Assembly (NCBI GenBank): GCA_026014465.1
Contig: JAOZID010000004.1
Coordinates: 1 to 64,000 of the forward strand
Source: Candidatus Bathyarchaeota archaeon
GTDB taxonomy: Archaea > Thermoproteota > Bathyarchaeia > Bathyarchaeales > Bathycorpusculaceae
Direction: 5' to 3'
DNA length: 64,000 bases
Shown here: one piece after another, positions 25,622 through 35,120 of the stretch
Position numbering within the stretch: the first letter of the stretch is position 1
Layout of the letters: every line of letters begins with the position of its first letter
Notes under the pieces: model-generated
The model's database searches: none
What the model was told of the DNA's origin: nothing
Seen by the model: only the letters and a program-made list of their open reading frames with translations
Translations under genes and position numbers: made by a program

Positions 25622-26298
25622 GCCCTAAGACCTTTGAGCATGGTGGTAAAGATTTCGATTCCAGAGTTCAGGGGTCTAAGTTTGGGTTTGCCGTATCTGC
25701 GAAGCTTGTAGGAGGAGGGTACTTCGACCATTTTGAAGCCTTTCTTGGCGAATTTTATGAGCATTTCTGTGGCGAATGCCATGTCGGTTTCTTGGAACTG
25801 GACTTTTTCGATGGCGGAGTGTGAAATTGCCCTAAAGCCTGATTGGGTGTCGCTAAAGTTTTGCTTGTAGAGCATGTTGAAACAGAAGGTGATTACTTTG
25901 TTTCCGATGAAGTTGAAAAAGCCCATGGCTTTGTTGGGGTCGTACATGCGGGTTGCCAAGCACATGTCCGCGTCGTTTTCCACCATATGCTCTAGCATGC
26001 GGTTAATGTGGGTTATCTCATAGGTTCCGTCGCCGTCAACCATCACGACTACGTTGCCCTTTGCTGCTTGCATGCCCCTGCGCAAAGCCAAACCGTATCC
26101 GCGGCGAGGCTCAATAATCAAGCGGCAGTTAGAGTCCTTAACAATTTCTAAGGTGCCATCCGTAGAGTTGCCGTCCACAATGATAATTTCCTTGGGGTAC
26201 ACCAGTTCTCTTTCAAACGTGTCAATTGCTTCGCGTATGTTCCCTGCTTCATTAAGGGTTGGAATTACCACTGAAACCATGTCCACTTTCGTTGTCAA
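25618..26298 (-). CDS. Family 2 glycosyltransferase (dolichyl-phosphate-mannose-synthase-like)
   Basis: 226 aa soluble GT-A enzyme: VSVVIPTLNEAGNIREAID, IIIVDGNSTDGTLE, VMVDGDGTYEI and DTQSGFRAIS. It probably makes a polyprenyl-phosphate-linked sugar. The TTG start has a GAGGTGG site 9 nt upstream; an ATG six codons further in is possible. Coupled to a DUF1616 protein downstream. Confidence 0.88.
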   Translation of the reverse strand: MTTKVDMVSVVIPTLNEAGNIREAIDTFERELVYPKEIIIVDGNSTDGTLEIVKDSNCRLIIEPRRGYGLALRRGMQAAKGNVVVMVDGDGTYEITHINRMLEHMVENDADMCLATRMYDPNKAMGFFNFIGNKVITFCFNMLYKQNFSDTQSGFRAISHSAIEKVQFQETDMAFATEMLIKFAKKGFKMVEVPSSYKLRRYGKPKLRPLNSGIEIFTTMLKGLRA

Positions 26299-26349
26299 CC
26301 GATATAGCCACCTCGTAGTGAAGCTAAACTACTATGTTTTTTATATGTT

Positions 26350-27507
26350 TTAAATGATTTCCTCATATACCTTTGCCAACTTTTCCACGTTAACATCCCA
26401 ACTGTGCCTTTGAGACATCACGCGCCGCAGCTTCTCTTTCACCTTGGCAAAGTCCAAACCCGCAAACTCCAAAGCAGCATCAGCCAAAGCTTGCGGCACA
26501 TTCGGCGGCACAATTCTCCCAAACTCCTCTATTAAAATTTCCCCAATTCCCCCAACATCAGTTGCCACCAAAGGCAGACCACAAGCCATCGCCTCCAAAC
26601 CAACCAACGGCAACCCCTCCCCAGACTTGCTAGGCAACACAAAAAAATCCCCCGCATTATAATAGCTAGGCAAGTCCTCGTCAGAAACAAATCCCGCCAA
26701 CACAAACCGCTTCTCCAACCCCAACTGCCCCACCCTGTCCTTGACAGCGTCAAAGTCAGGCCCCTTACCAACTACAAGATAGACCAGATGCGTGTTCTGC
26801 TTTAATGCGATTTGGGCGCTTTCCAGTAGTGTGTCTATGCCGTTTTTGTACACGAGCCTGCGCACCGTCACGGCAACCACCGCGTCCTGTGCGATGCCAT
26901 GTTTTTCCCTGATTCTGTGGCGTGCGTGGCTTAAGGGTTTGAAGCGGTCTAAATCAACTCCATTATAGATTACTTGTACTTTTTCGGGGTCAACTCCGAG
27001 GCTGAGTACATAGTTTTTGGTGGCGTTGCTTATCGCGATGATTTTGTGCGCGAGTTTGAGGTTTTGTTTTCCAACGGATAGGTCGTTTATGCGTTCTACG
27101 GTGTTCCAGATGCCGTTGTATTCTATGAACGTGTTGTGCTGGGTAAGAACAAACGGCTTGTTGTAGCGGCGGGCGAGTTTGGCGGCTGCAAGCGAAGACA
27201 AATACGGGTGCCCATGCGCATGAATTAGCTCGCTGTGTTTTATGGTCTGCAAAAACGTCTTGTAGCTGTTGATGTTGGGGATGGGATAAGGAATGCCCAG
27301 CCTAAACCCGATGTTCAATGCATCATAGCATCTAACATTTACGCCATCATACGTGTACTGTGGGGGCGTGTAGTTGCGGTGTGTTAAAACCTCCAAATCA
27401 AAGCCTTGGCGCATTAACCTTTTGCCCTGCTCGTAAACCACTCTTTCAATACCGCCCACATGAGGCAGAAAAGTATGCGTGACAATACACAGTCTAGTTG
27501 GAGCCAT
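26350..27507 (-). CDS. Family 4 glycosyltransferase
   Basis: 385 aa from the ATG at 27507, which has a GGGGGA site before it; the upstream open frame lacks coding character. LCIVTHTFLPHVGGIERVVYEQ opens the acceptor domain. The donor domain has VTVRRLVYKNGIDTLLESA, LAGFVSDEDLPSYYNAGDFF and SGEGLPLVGLEAMACGLPLV. Acceptor and sugar are unknown. It is followed after ~50 bp by the GT2/DUF1616 pair on the same strand. Confidence 0.9.
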   Translation of the reverse strand: MAPTRLCIVTHTFLPHVGGIERVVYEQGKRLMRQGFDLEVLTHRNYTPPQYTYDGVNVRCYDALNIGFRLGIPYPIPNINSYKTFLQTIKHSELIHAHGHPYLSSLAAAKLARRYNKPFVLTQHNTFIEYNGIWNTVERINDLSVGKQNLKLAHKIIAISNATKNYVLSLGVDPEKVQVIYNGVDLDRFKPLSHARHRIREKHGIAQDAVVAVTVRRLVYKNGIDTLLESAQIALKQNTHLVYLVVGKGPDFDAVKDRVGQLGLEKRFVLAGFVSDEDLPSYYNAGDFFVLPSKSGEGLPLVGLEAMACGLPLVATDVGGIGEILIEEFGRIVPPNVPQALADAALEFAGLDFAKVKEKLRRVMSQRHSWDVNVEKLAKVYEEII

Positions 27508-27587
27508 GACGTCCCCGCTGACTAACCCTCCACACAAACAACTATTAACCCTTATGGTACTCTTCTTAAGCGGGCATTGCTGGCTTG

Positions 27588-28469
27588 TTAGTTTGCTGCC
27601 GCTTTTTTCTTGACCTTGTACTCTGTTTGAGCGGTAGATGTTTTCCACATCTGGTCAAAATAGCCTTTTCCAAGGGCAACTAAACGGGGATTATTAGACC
27701 ACAAGCTTGCTTTTTTATGCCAGTCACAGGGTTCTCCTGTGTTTATGAACACTTCTTTGTCGTCAACTATGCCATACATTGCCGCAGCCGACGATTTTGT
27801 ATACCTGATGACAAAGTTGTTGTCTTTGTTTAGCTCCCTGATTTTCTTTAGTACCTCTTTGGGCATTTGCTCTTTTTCTGACCTGCATATGACTAATCGA
27901 ATTCTAACGCCCCTTGATAAAAGGTTCAATGTGACGCTTCCCTCTTTGCATGTGAGGACGTAAGCGCAGAAGTCTTGTTGCCTGATGAAAATGCCGTCGT
28001 AACTCTTTTGTGCTCTATTGAATACCTTATTGAACGCGTGATGTTTTGCTTGTTCCCCCGAGATTAAGGTAAACTGTGATTCTGGGCGGTCTTTTTCTTC
28101 TGTTTCTGCACTTTTAATCTTGTGAAGTATCCTGTTTGTTTTGATTTTAATCTCGTTTAGTTCTTTGGCTTTACGTTCAACCAATGTTGGTAATGTTTCT
28201 TGGGGTGAACTGGCTTGAAAAAGAATTGGCTTGGTCAGAATCTTTTCAACTAACCCAATTTCTTGAAGCTTGACAAGAACTCGGTACACGTGTGCGCGGT
28301 CTATTTTGGTTTCGTTGGCTATCGTTTTGATGGACGCTTTCCCTGTCATGGTCAACGCGAGGTAAACTTTGGCTTGTTGACAAGTTAACCCTAATTTGGT
28401 CAGCGTCTCTGCTTCTTCTTGAAATATCATTGTTTTTAGCCAGCCGAATATTTTTGATGTTTTATTCAT
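27588..28469 (-). CDS. TrmB-family transcriptional regulator, copy 1
   Basis: 293 aa. N-terminal TrmB winged helix (LGLTCQQAKVYLALTMTGKASIKTIANETKIDRAHVYRVLVKLQEIGLVEKI), a helical linker, and a C-terminal ligand-type domain with LISGEQ and VRIRLVI. A second Met at codon 14 is a possible start. It is divergent from the propeller gene at 28575, with 105 bp between. A similar pair occurs at 31351/32320, so it most likely controls its neighbour, perhaps in response to a sugar as other TrmB proteins do. Confidence 0.85.
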   Translation of the reverse strand: MNKTSKIFGWLKTMIFQEEAETLTKLGLTCQQAKVYLALTMTGKASIKTIANETKIDRAHVYRVLVKLQEIGLVEKILTKPILFQASSPQETLPTLVERKAKELNEIKIKTNRILHKIKSAETEEKDRPESQFTLISGEQAKHHAFNKVFNRAQKSYDGIFIRQQDFCAYVLTCKEGSVTLNLLSRGVRIRLVICRSEKEQMPKEVLKKIRELNKDNNFVIRYTKSSAAAMYGIVDDKEVFINTGEPCDWHKKASLWSNNPRLVALGKGYFDQMWKTSTAQTEYKVKKKAAAN

Positions 28470-28511
28470 TTGTTGAGGACTTAAGTTTTATGTGAGTGCA
28501 TGTTGCATTCG

Positions 28512-28526
28512 CCATTTTTTAAAAAC
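28512..28526 (+). promoter_or_regulatory. Promoter element of propeller gene 1
   Basis: CCATTTTTTAAAAAC, a TATA-like element, is nearly repeated before propeller gene 2 (CCACTTTTTAAAAAC, 32261-32275). The element ends 49 nt before the TTG start of gene 1 and 45 nt before that of gene 2. Its palindromic core could also be read by the divergent TrmB gene. Confidence 0.5.
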
Positions 28527-28574
28527 TTTGTACACCCTTCCCTTTTTCTACACTAAATAGGAGAAAAAATAGCC

Positions 28575-31157
28575 TTGTCTATAACCATAGTCAACAAATT
28601 TTTTCAACATAAAGGCACAAAAATTGCAATGCTTTCTTTGATTTTGCTGCTAACCTCTCCCATGCTAATGACCAATGTTCCCCAAGCAAACGCTGTAAAC
28701 TATGACACATACGCGTTTCTTGCTCTTTCAACCAACCCTGTAGGCGTAGACCAAAACGTGGTGGTTGTGTGCTGGCTGTCTTTGCCGCCGCCAACTGCTT
28801 TTGGAATTGCAGGTGAGAAATGGGAAGACCTAACTGTCACAATCGTTGACCCTGAAGGAACCACAGAAACTAAAGGACCCTATTCTTCTGATGCTATTGG
28901 GCAAATCTACTTCAGTTATGTGCCCACTAAAATTGGTGACTACCAGTTCCAGTTTAACTTCCCTGGTCAGCTTAGCGAGAACGGCAACTACTACAATCCT
29001 AGCAGCAGCGAAACTGTAACGTTAACTGTGCAGCAAGAGCCAATACAGGCATACCCCAGCACGCCGCTTCCTGATTCAAACACTTACTGGGAGCGTCCGA
29101 TAAACGGGCAGAACCTTTTGTGGACATCGTTTTCAGGAAACTGGCTTGGCTTAGGCTCTGCCTCCTTTGGCGCTAGAGCCTTTGATTCATCCTCAAACTA
29201 CGGCAACTTTAACCCCTACACTGCAGCGCCAAGCACCGCGCACATTGTTTGGACAAAAGAAAACGGCTTTGGCGGCATAATAGGCGGCGAATACAACAAC
29301 CCCCCCACGTATTACACAGGAAACTCTTACGAAGCACAATTTACGCCCCCTGTCATCATAAACGGTGTACTCTACTATAACACTGCAAGTCCGCCCAAGT
29401 ACGGATTCCAAGCAGTAGATCTGCGAACTGGAGAGATGCTCTGGTACCAAAACAGTACAGGACAACAACCCGACCCACAAGTCAACCGTGGAACCCTTGG
29501 AGGCATATACTGGCCTGGCATAACCAACGGTCAAGTACTCAACTACATCACTGAAAACCAGTACGGCGGCATTCCGTATCTTTGGAACACCGCAGGCTCT
29601 GTTTGGTCCATGTATGATGCGTTCACTGGAAACTGGATACTTAACTTGGAAAACGCGACCGCTTCCGCGCCAACGTTTGTCACCGATGAAACAGGTACAC
29701 TGTTCACGTACCTTATCGGCGATGGATGGCTTGCTATGTGGAATTCAACTAAAGCTGTTCCAACATTAACGACGATACCTGGTTACCGAACTTGGAGACC
29801 TGTTACTGGCAGCACAACTGACTGGCGAGATGGGCTTGAATGGAACGTAACCTTGGACACTGCAGTGCCTGGGCAATCCATTGCTAAAGTCGGTTCGGGC
29901 ATTGTTCTTGCCGTATCCTCAAGAGACGCTGCTCCTGGCACCCGACTGGAAATCGGCTACGACGCCACCACAGGCGAGCAACTCTGGATTGAAAACCGAA
30001 CCCACCTAATCCCTGGCTCAAACAACTACAACCTCCAAGGACCCATAGCAGAAGGCGTCTACACAGAGTACATACAAGAAAAACAGGCATGGTACGGTTT
30101 TAGCACCCAAACTGGCGAACAACTGTGGGGACCAACTGAGGCAACCTCTAACGCGTGGAGCGTCTACAACACTGGCTCAGCAATCGCATACAACACGCTT
30201 TACTCGCTTTGCTTTGACGGACTACACGCCTACGACCTCACAACAGGCGACCACCTCTGGGATTTCGCAGCCCTAAGCAGCGGAGTACAAACCATCTACG
30301 GCATCTGGCCCTTTGACCTAGGCAGCTTCACCATCGCAGACGGAAAAGCCTACATCTCAGTAGGACACTCACACGGCGTTCTACCCCAATTCGCAGACGC
30401 AAAAATGTACTGTGTCAACGCAACCAGCGGCGAAGAAATCTTTAGCGTTTTAGGCTGGATGCAAGACGGCTGGACCAACGCCCCCGCAATCGCAGACGGC
30501 TACCTAGTGACCGAAAACGGCTACGACAAACAAATCTACTGCTTTGGCAAAGGACAAAGCGCAACCACCGTAACATGCTCTTCTGTAATAGGCAGCACCA
30601 CCAGCGTCCTAATTGAAGGTTCAGTAACTGACCAATCACCCGGTCAAACCTGCCTTGGCATACCCGCAGCAGGTACCCCCGCAATCTCTGACGACTGCAT
30701 GAGTGACTGGATGGAATACCTCTACATGCAACAACCCAAACCCACACAAGCAACAGGCGTCACCGTATACCTAACCGCTATTGACCCCAACGGCAACACC
30801 CAAGACATAGGAGCCGTAACCAGCGACATAGACGGCAACTTTGCAATCCAATGGACACCCCCAGTACCCGGCGTCTACACCGTAAAAGCTTCCTTTGAAG
30901 GCACAGAATCCTACTTCAAATCCTACGCAACAACCTCCTTTGCAATAGCCAACGCCCCCGCACCTTCAGTATCCCCACAACCCACCACAACTGTCCCACC
31001 AACAACAGCATCACCCACACAAACCGTTGAACCCTCCCCCTCCACTGCTCCCCCACCAACAAGCGAAACACCAACCACCACCTACATAGCAATTGCAGCC
31101 GCAGCCATAATCATCATAGTCGCAGTCGCCGCTATAGTTCTTCGCAGACGCCAATAA
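28575..31157 (+). CDS. Large PQQ-like beta-propeller surface protein, copy 1
   Basis: 860 aa. Signal peptide ~1-40, an Ig-like domain (~45-155), a PQQ/quinoprotein-like beta-propeller (~165-680) with repeated motifs such as TGEMLWYQN, TGEQLWIEN, TGEQLWGPT and TGDHLWDF, a second Ig-like domain (~690-800), a Ser/Thr/Pro-rich linker and a C-terminal membrane helix ending in LRRRQ. It is therefore a cell-surface protein. No dehydrogenase active site is evident, so binding or structural function is more likely. The TTG start has an AGGAG site 11 nt upstream. Paralogue at 32320. Confidence 0.88.
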   Translation: MSITIVNKFFQHKGTKIAMLSLILLLTSPMLMTNVPQANAVNYDTYAFLALSTNPVGVDQNVVVVCWLSLPPPTAFGIAGEKWEDLTVTIVDPEGTTETKGPYSSDAIGQIYFSYVPTKIGDYQFQFNFPGQLSENGNYYNPSSSETVTLTVQQEPIQAYPSTPLPDSNTYWERPINGQNLLWTSFSGNWLGLGSASFGARAFDSSSNYGNFNPYTAAPSTAHIVWTKENGFGGIIGGEYNNPPTYYTGNSYEAQFTPPVIINGVLYYNTASPPKYGFQAVDLRTGEMLWYQNSTGQQPDPQVNRGTLGGIYWPGITNGQVLNYITENQYGGIPYLWNTAGSVWSMYDAFTGNWILNLENATASAPTFVTDETGTLFTYLIGDGWLAMWNSTKAVPTLTTIPGYRTWRPVTGSTTDWRDGLEWNVTLDTAVPGQSIAKVGSGIVLAVSSRDAAPGTRLEIGYDATTGEQLWIENRTHLIPGSNNYNLQGPIAEGVYTEYIQEKQAWYGFSTQTGEQLWGPTEATSNAWSVYNTGSAIAYNTLYSLCFDGLHAYDLTTGDHLWDFAALSSGVQTIYGIWPFDLGSFTIADGKAYISVGHSHGVLPQFADAKMYCVNATSGEEIFSVLGWMQDGWTNAPAIADGYLVTENGYDKQIYCFGKGQSATTVTCSSVIGSTTSVLIEGSVTDQSPGQTCLGIPAAGTPAISDDCMSDWMEYLYMQQPKPTQATGVTVYLTAIDPNGNTQDIGAVTSDIDGNFAIQWTPPVPGVYTVKASFEGTESYFKSYATTSFAIANAPAPSVSPQPTTTVPPTTASPTQTVEPSPSTAPPPTSETPTTTYIAIAAAAIIIIVAVAAIVLRRRQ

Positions 31158-31163
31158 CCCAAT

Positions 31164-31196
31164 GAAAAACTCTTCCCCTTCCCTTTTTCTTTTTTA
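31164..31196 (+). terminator. T-rich terminator after propeller gene 1
   Basis: AACTCTTCCCCTT followed by pyrimidine runs CCCTTTTTCTTTTTT, with no hairpin, begins a few bases after the stop. The same arrangement follows propeller gene 2, which fits oligo-T termination in archaea. Confidence 0.5.
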
Positions 31197-31214
31197 GTTA
31201 CCTGAAAAAATGCA

Positions 31215-31322
31215 GGTTGAGGCTGAATGGGCTCTGGTTAAGCGGATGATAATGCGTTAACAGCAAAAATCACTGCGCAGGTTTCTTTCTCCTTAGGTAG
31301 TAGTTCCAGAGCCCCAGCAACC
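31215..31322. other. Structured element downstream of propeller gene 1
   Basis: A long-range hairpin can be drawn: GGTTG (31215-31219), CTG (31223-31225) and GGGCTCTGG (31229-31237) pair with CCAGAGCCC (31306-31314), CAG (31315-31317) and CAACC (31318-31322). A similar element at 35121-35221 keeps the stem with compensatory changes. Either strand could be transcribed; the element lies between convergent genes. It may be a small RNA, a 3' processing signal, or a mobile-element remnant. Confidence 0.5.
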
Positions 31323-31350
31323 TTTGTTTACCTTAGGTTCTGTTTAGGTG

Positions 31351-32160
31351 TTACTGGTTTGGTGTTGTTGCTTTTGTTGCTTTTGTTGCTGTGTTCCATA
31401 CTTTGTCGAAATGGTTTTGGCATATTTCTATACAGCCTGTGTGGTCGGTGAATAGTGCGGGTTTTTTTCCTAGCCCTAATCCTGGAACCAGAATGACTGT
31501 TGCTGCGGTTTTGTCTCTTATGACTACTTCTGCTTTTGGGAAATCGGTTATGTATCTGATTTGACAGTTTTTCTCTTGCAATACGTCCATAAATTTTTTG
31601 TCAAAGTGCTTGGGGTTTGCTTTTTCGGTGATTAACCTGTATTTTACGCCTCTTCTTAGGATTTTTATGTGCAAGTCCGATAGGTTGATGAAGCATTCTT
31701 GAAAGGCGTTTTTATTTATCAAAACATCAATGCATTCTTTTAGTTTGTTATGTGCTTCAATTACATCTTCTATCTCTGTTTGTTTTCTTCTCTCAACAAT
31801 CTTGAATATGTATCCCTTGTGAGCTGGCTCGTTTTTTGTCTTATACTCCTGCACCAATTCCAGAGCACTTTTCTTGATTTTATCATAATGCTTTTTTTGC
31901 TGATTTAGCAGTATGGGAATTCCTTTTTCTAAAGGCAACGCCTGATACAGAGTTGGTTTCCCAATTATCTTTTCTACTAAACCCATTTTCTGGAGTTGCT
32001 CAATTACTTGATACGTGCTTGACCTATCTATGTTTGCTATCCTCGAGATTTCATGTACCTTTTCTTTTTCGGTTTGAATCAAAACTATGTATATTCTAGC
32101 TTGCAGCTGAGTTAACCCTAATTCTTGCAGGGTCTTAACGTCTCTGTCCTTGTATTCCAT
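31351..32160 (-). CDS. TrmB-family transcriptional regulator, copy 2
   Basis: 269 aa. Winged helix LGLTQLQARIYIVLIQTEKEKVHEISRIANIDRSSTYQVIEQLQKMGLVEKIIGKPTLYQ, then a coiled linker and a C-terminal domain. It is clearly related to copy 1, including the phrase GLVEKI.GKP.L.QA, but well diverged. Divergent from propeller gene 2 with 159 bp between. Probably controls that gene. Confidence 0.85.
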   Translation of the reverse strand: MEYKDRDVKTLQELGLTQLQARIYIVLIQTEKEKVHEISRIANIDRSSTYQVIEQLQKMGLVEKIIGKPTLYQALPLEKGIPILLNQQKKHYDKIKKSALELVQEYKTKNEPAHKGYIFKIVERRKQTEIEDVIEAHNKLKECIDVLINKNAFQECFINLSDLHIKILRRGVKYRLITEKANPKHFDKKFMDVLQEKNCQIRYITDFPKAEVVIRDKTAATVILVPGLGLGKKPALFTDHTGCIEICQNHFDKVWNTATKATKATTPNQ

Positions 32161-32260
32161 TTTCTCTCCCCTACGTTAACATATTCTTCTCGTGTTTTGA
32201 ACTTAAATCTTTGTAAAACTGGTTAACTTTGACCGATTCTGTTGTGGTTGGCGTACACCA

Positions 32261-32275
32261 CCACTTTTTAAAAAC
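32261..32275 (+). promoter_or_regulatory. Promoter element of propeller gene 2
   Basis: CCACTTTTTAAAAAC, differing at one position from the element before propeller gene 1. A GTTAACTTTGACC stretch at ~32223 and neighbouring sequence could hold the TrmB operator, but no repeat is clear enough to call. Confidence 0.5.
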
Positions 32276-32319
32276 AATCTTCGTGAACAATTGTCCCATA
32301 AATTGAATGAGGAAAAAAA

Positions 32320-35058
32320 TTGTCTAAACTTTCCATATTTAACACAACGAACAATCATAAAGAAAAAACAAGGCTGCTATTGACTGTGCTTTTGGCTGTA
32401 TCTTTGACCGCTGGAACCTTTTTTGCTACCGCTCCCACTGTTTCTGCACATGACCCTCCAATAGACGTTCCCACATATGCTTACTTGGCTATTTCACCTA
32501 ATCCCGTAGGGATTGACCAGTCAGTGTTTCTTGTTATGTGGCTTCACGCTGCACCATACACTGCTGACGGAATTGCTGGAGACCGCTGGCACGACTTCAC
32601 CATTGACGTTACAAAACCTGACGGAACCACAGAAACCCTTGGACCCTTCATCTCAGATTCTACTGGCTCGACATACACAATATACACTCCTGACCAACTA
32701 GGCGACTACACCTTTGACTTCCACTACTCAGGGCAAGTTTTGTCTTTGTATCACCCTGAAAACGGCTTACCGGGGTCAACAACCCGAGGCGTTGGCGGAG
32801 GTGAAACTGCTGGCGACTTTATAGGCGACACATTCCTTCCAAGCAGCGCAACTGAGACCCTCACTGTTCAATCCGAGCAAGTAGCCCCAGTTGAAGACTA
32901 TCCGCTTCCAACTGAATACTGGACACGCCCCATAGAAATGCAAAACACTGCATGGGCAAGCATCAGTTCTAACTGGCTTGGCGGCGCAAACTTTGGCACT
33001 TTCCAACAAACAGGGTATAACCTTTGGCAGCAAGGCGGCGTTGCACCCGAAACAGGCCACATTGTATGGACACACCCCATAGAAATGGGCGGCATTGTTG
33101 GTGGAGTAAGCCAAATTCCTGCAGTAGGCTTCTACTCTGGAGGTTCATACGAAGGCAGATTCGCTAATACAATAATCATGTATGGGCGACTGTACTATCA
33201 AGAACCCTTGGGTCACTCTAATACTGGCGGTGGTTACACCTGTATTGATTTGAGCACTGGCGAGATTGTCTGGCACAGTGACGAGATGGGCGTAATCGAC
33301 GGCAAACCTGTACCCACATTTGGTCAACTCTTTGACTACGAATCCATGAATCAGCACGGCGTTGTTTGCGGCACTTTGTGGGCGACTACAGGAAGTTCAC
33401 AGTACGCTGCAACCGAAGGCAGCACATGGATAGCCTATGACGCATTCACAGGCAAATGGATGTACAATCTAACCGGCGTTCCTTCAGGCACCACCGTGTA
33501 CACTGACAAAGGCGAAGTACTAATCTACGTCCTTGATTACGACAACCGCTGGATGGCTCTGTGGAACAACACCCAAGACCAAACAGGACTGCAAAGATCA
33601 CTTGGAACAGGAAGCAACGCCTACCAATGGAGACCCAACGGCAAAGAAGTTGACATGAGCACTGCTTACACTTGGAACGTTACAATACCCAATCTGCCCG
33701 GAAACTCTGACCCCTCCATCTATGCAGTTCTGCCAGGAGACATAATATTTGGCCGGAGCAGCGGCGTATCCCCTGGAGTAGGTGACAAATTCACCCCCAA
33801 CCCATACACCTTGTGGGCGATAAGTGATAACCCTGCAAACAGAGGCGAACTGCTGTGGATCCAAGATTACCCCGCTCCTGACGGTGACCTTACACGACGG
33901 TTAGGTCCTGTTGACCCCGTTAATCGTGTATGGACAATGTTTGACGTTGAAACAATGCAGTGGCTAGGCTATAGTTTGGATAATGGCGATTTGCTGTGGG
34001 GTCCAACGGATACAACTATTCGTGCATATGAATACTACGGCAGTGGTGAAGGCGGTGGACAACGCGGAGTTACTGCTTATGGCAATCTTTACGTACAGGG
34101 CTTTGGCGGCGAAATCTTCTGCTATGACCTAAGCAACGGCAACTTGATGTGGAAATACAACAACACCAACAGCGGCTTGGATACCCCGTGGGGTCTTCGC
34201 CCAATCTTTTTGGCTTCTGTTGCTGACGGAAAAGTCTACGCTTTCAACAACGAGCACTCACCTAACGTGCCACTCTACAAAGGTCAACAAGTCTACTGCG
34301 TTGATGCCTACACTGGCGACGAAATCTGGACCATGGATGGCTGGGCAGGTCAAACTGGAGGCAGAGGAACTTCAACTTCTGTTCTTGCAGATGGCTTCTT
34401 TGTCTACTACAACTACTACGACGGACAAGTTTACTGTGTCGGCAAAGGCGCAAGCGCTACCACAGTAACAGTGTCACCCAAAGTTTCAACGCAAAACAGC
34501 ATGATACTCATAGAAGGCAAAGTCACCGACATATCGCCAGGCACAGACCAGACCGAATTAGCTATGCGTTTCCCCGATGGCGTTCCAGCTGTATCTGACC
34601 AAGCCATGAGTTCTTGGATGGAATACCTCTACATGCAAAAACCAATTCCGCAAGACGCAACAGGCGTTACCGTGCACCTAACAGCAACTGACCCAAACAA
34701 TAACCTCCAAGAAATCGGTTACGTCACCGCTGACCTAAGTGGCTCATACAGCATCACCTGGACACCCCCAGTTGAAGGCACATACACCATCGTCGCAAAC
34801 TTCGAAGGCTCCGAAGCTTACTATCCCTCCTGTGCAGAAACCGCCCTAGCAGTTGGACAAGCAATGGCAACTCCAATTGTTCCCTCATCACCTTCCGCAA
34901 GCCAAACCCCCTCAGCTTCACAGTCCGCTTCACCTTCCCCAAGCACTGCTCCTCCACCAACCAGTGAGATGCCAACCACCACCTACATCGCCATAGCCGC
35001 AGCCGTAGCAGTCATTGTCATCATAGCAGCCGCCATCATGCTTCGAAGACGCCAATAA
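32320..35058 (+). CDS. Large PQQ-like beta-propeller surface protein, copy 2
   Basis: 912 aa, with the same layout as the protein at 28575: signal peptide (~20-45), Ig-like domain starting PTYAYLAISPNPVGIDQSV, propeller blades (TGEIVWHSD, NGDLLWGPT, NGNLMWKYN, TGDEIWTMD), C-terminal Ig-like domain and a linker ending PPPTSEMPTTTYIAI before the membrane helix and LRRRQ. The two C-termini are nearly identical while the propellers are diverged, suggesting duplication with retained anchoring. TTG start after a GAGG site. Confidence 0.88.
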   Translation: MSKLSIFNTTNNHKEKTRLLLTVLLAVSLTAGTFFATAPTVSAHDPPIDVPTYAYLAISPNPVGIDQSVFLVMWLHAAPYTADGIAGDRWHDFTIDVTKPDGTTETLGPFISDSTGSTYTIYTPDQLGDYTFDFHYSGQVLSLYHPENGLPGSTTRGVGGGETAGDFIGDTFLPSSATETLTVQSEQVAPVEDYPLPTEYWTRPIEMQNTAWASISSNWLGGANFGTFQQTGYNLWQQGGVAPETGHIVWTHPIEMGGIVGGVSQIPAVGFYSGGSYEGRFANTIIMYGRLYYQEPLGHSNTGGGYTCIDLSTGEIVWHSDEMGVIDGKPVPTFGQLFDYESMNQHGVVCGTLWATTGSSQYAATEGSTWIAYDAFTGKWMYNLTGVPSGTTVYTDKGEVLIYVLDYDNRWMALWNNTQDQTGLQRSLGTGSNAYQWRPNGKEVDMSTAYTWNVTIPNLPGNSDPSIYAVLPGDIIFGRSSGVSPGVGDKFTPNPYTLWAISDNPANRGELLWIQDYPAPDGDLTRRLGPVDPVNRVWTMFDVETMQWLGYSLDNGDLLWGPTDTTIRAYEYYGSGEGGGQRGVTAYGNLYVQGFGGEIFCYDLSNGNLMWKYNNTNSGLDTPWGLRPIFLASVADGKVYAFNNEHSPNVPLYKGQQVYCVDAYTGDEIWTMDGWAGQTGGRGTSTSVLADGFFVYYNYYDGQVYCVGKGASATTVTVSPKVSTQNSMILIEGKVTDISPGTDQTELAMRFPDGVPAVSDQAMSSWMEYLYMQKPIPQDATGVTVHLTATDPNNNLQEIGYVTADLSGSYSITWTPPVEGTYTIVANFEGSEAYYPSCAETALAVGQAMATPIVPSSPSASQTPSASQSASPSPSTAPPPTSEMPTTTYIAIAAAVAVIVIIAAAIMLRRRQ

Positions 35059-35070
35059 ACCCATGCAAAA

Positions 35071-35093
35071 AACTCTTCCCCTTTCTTTTTTTA
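35071..35093 (+). terminator. T-rich terminator after propeller gene 2
   Basis: AACTCTTCCCCTTTC then TTTTTTT, closely matching the sequence after propeller gene 1. This shows that the duplication covered the 3' flank. Confidence 0.5.
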
Positions 35094-35120
35094 GTCACAA
35101 AAAACAGGAAGAAAATCCAA

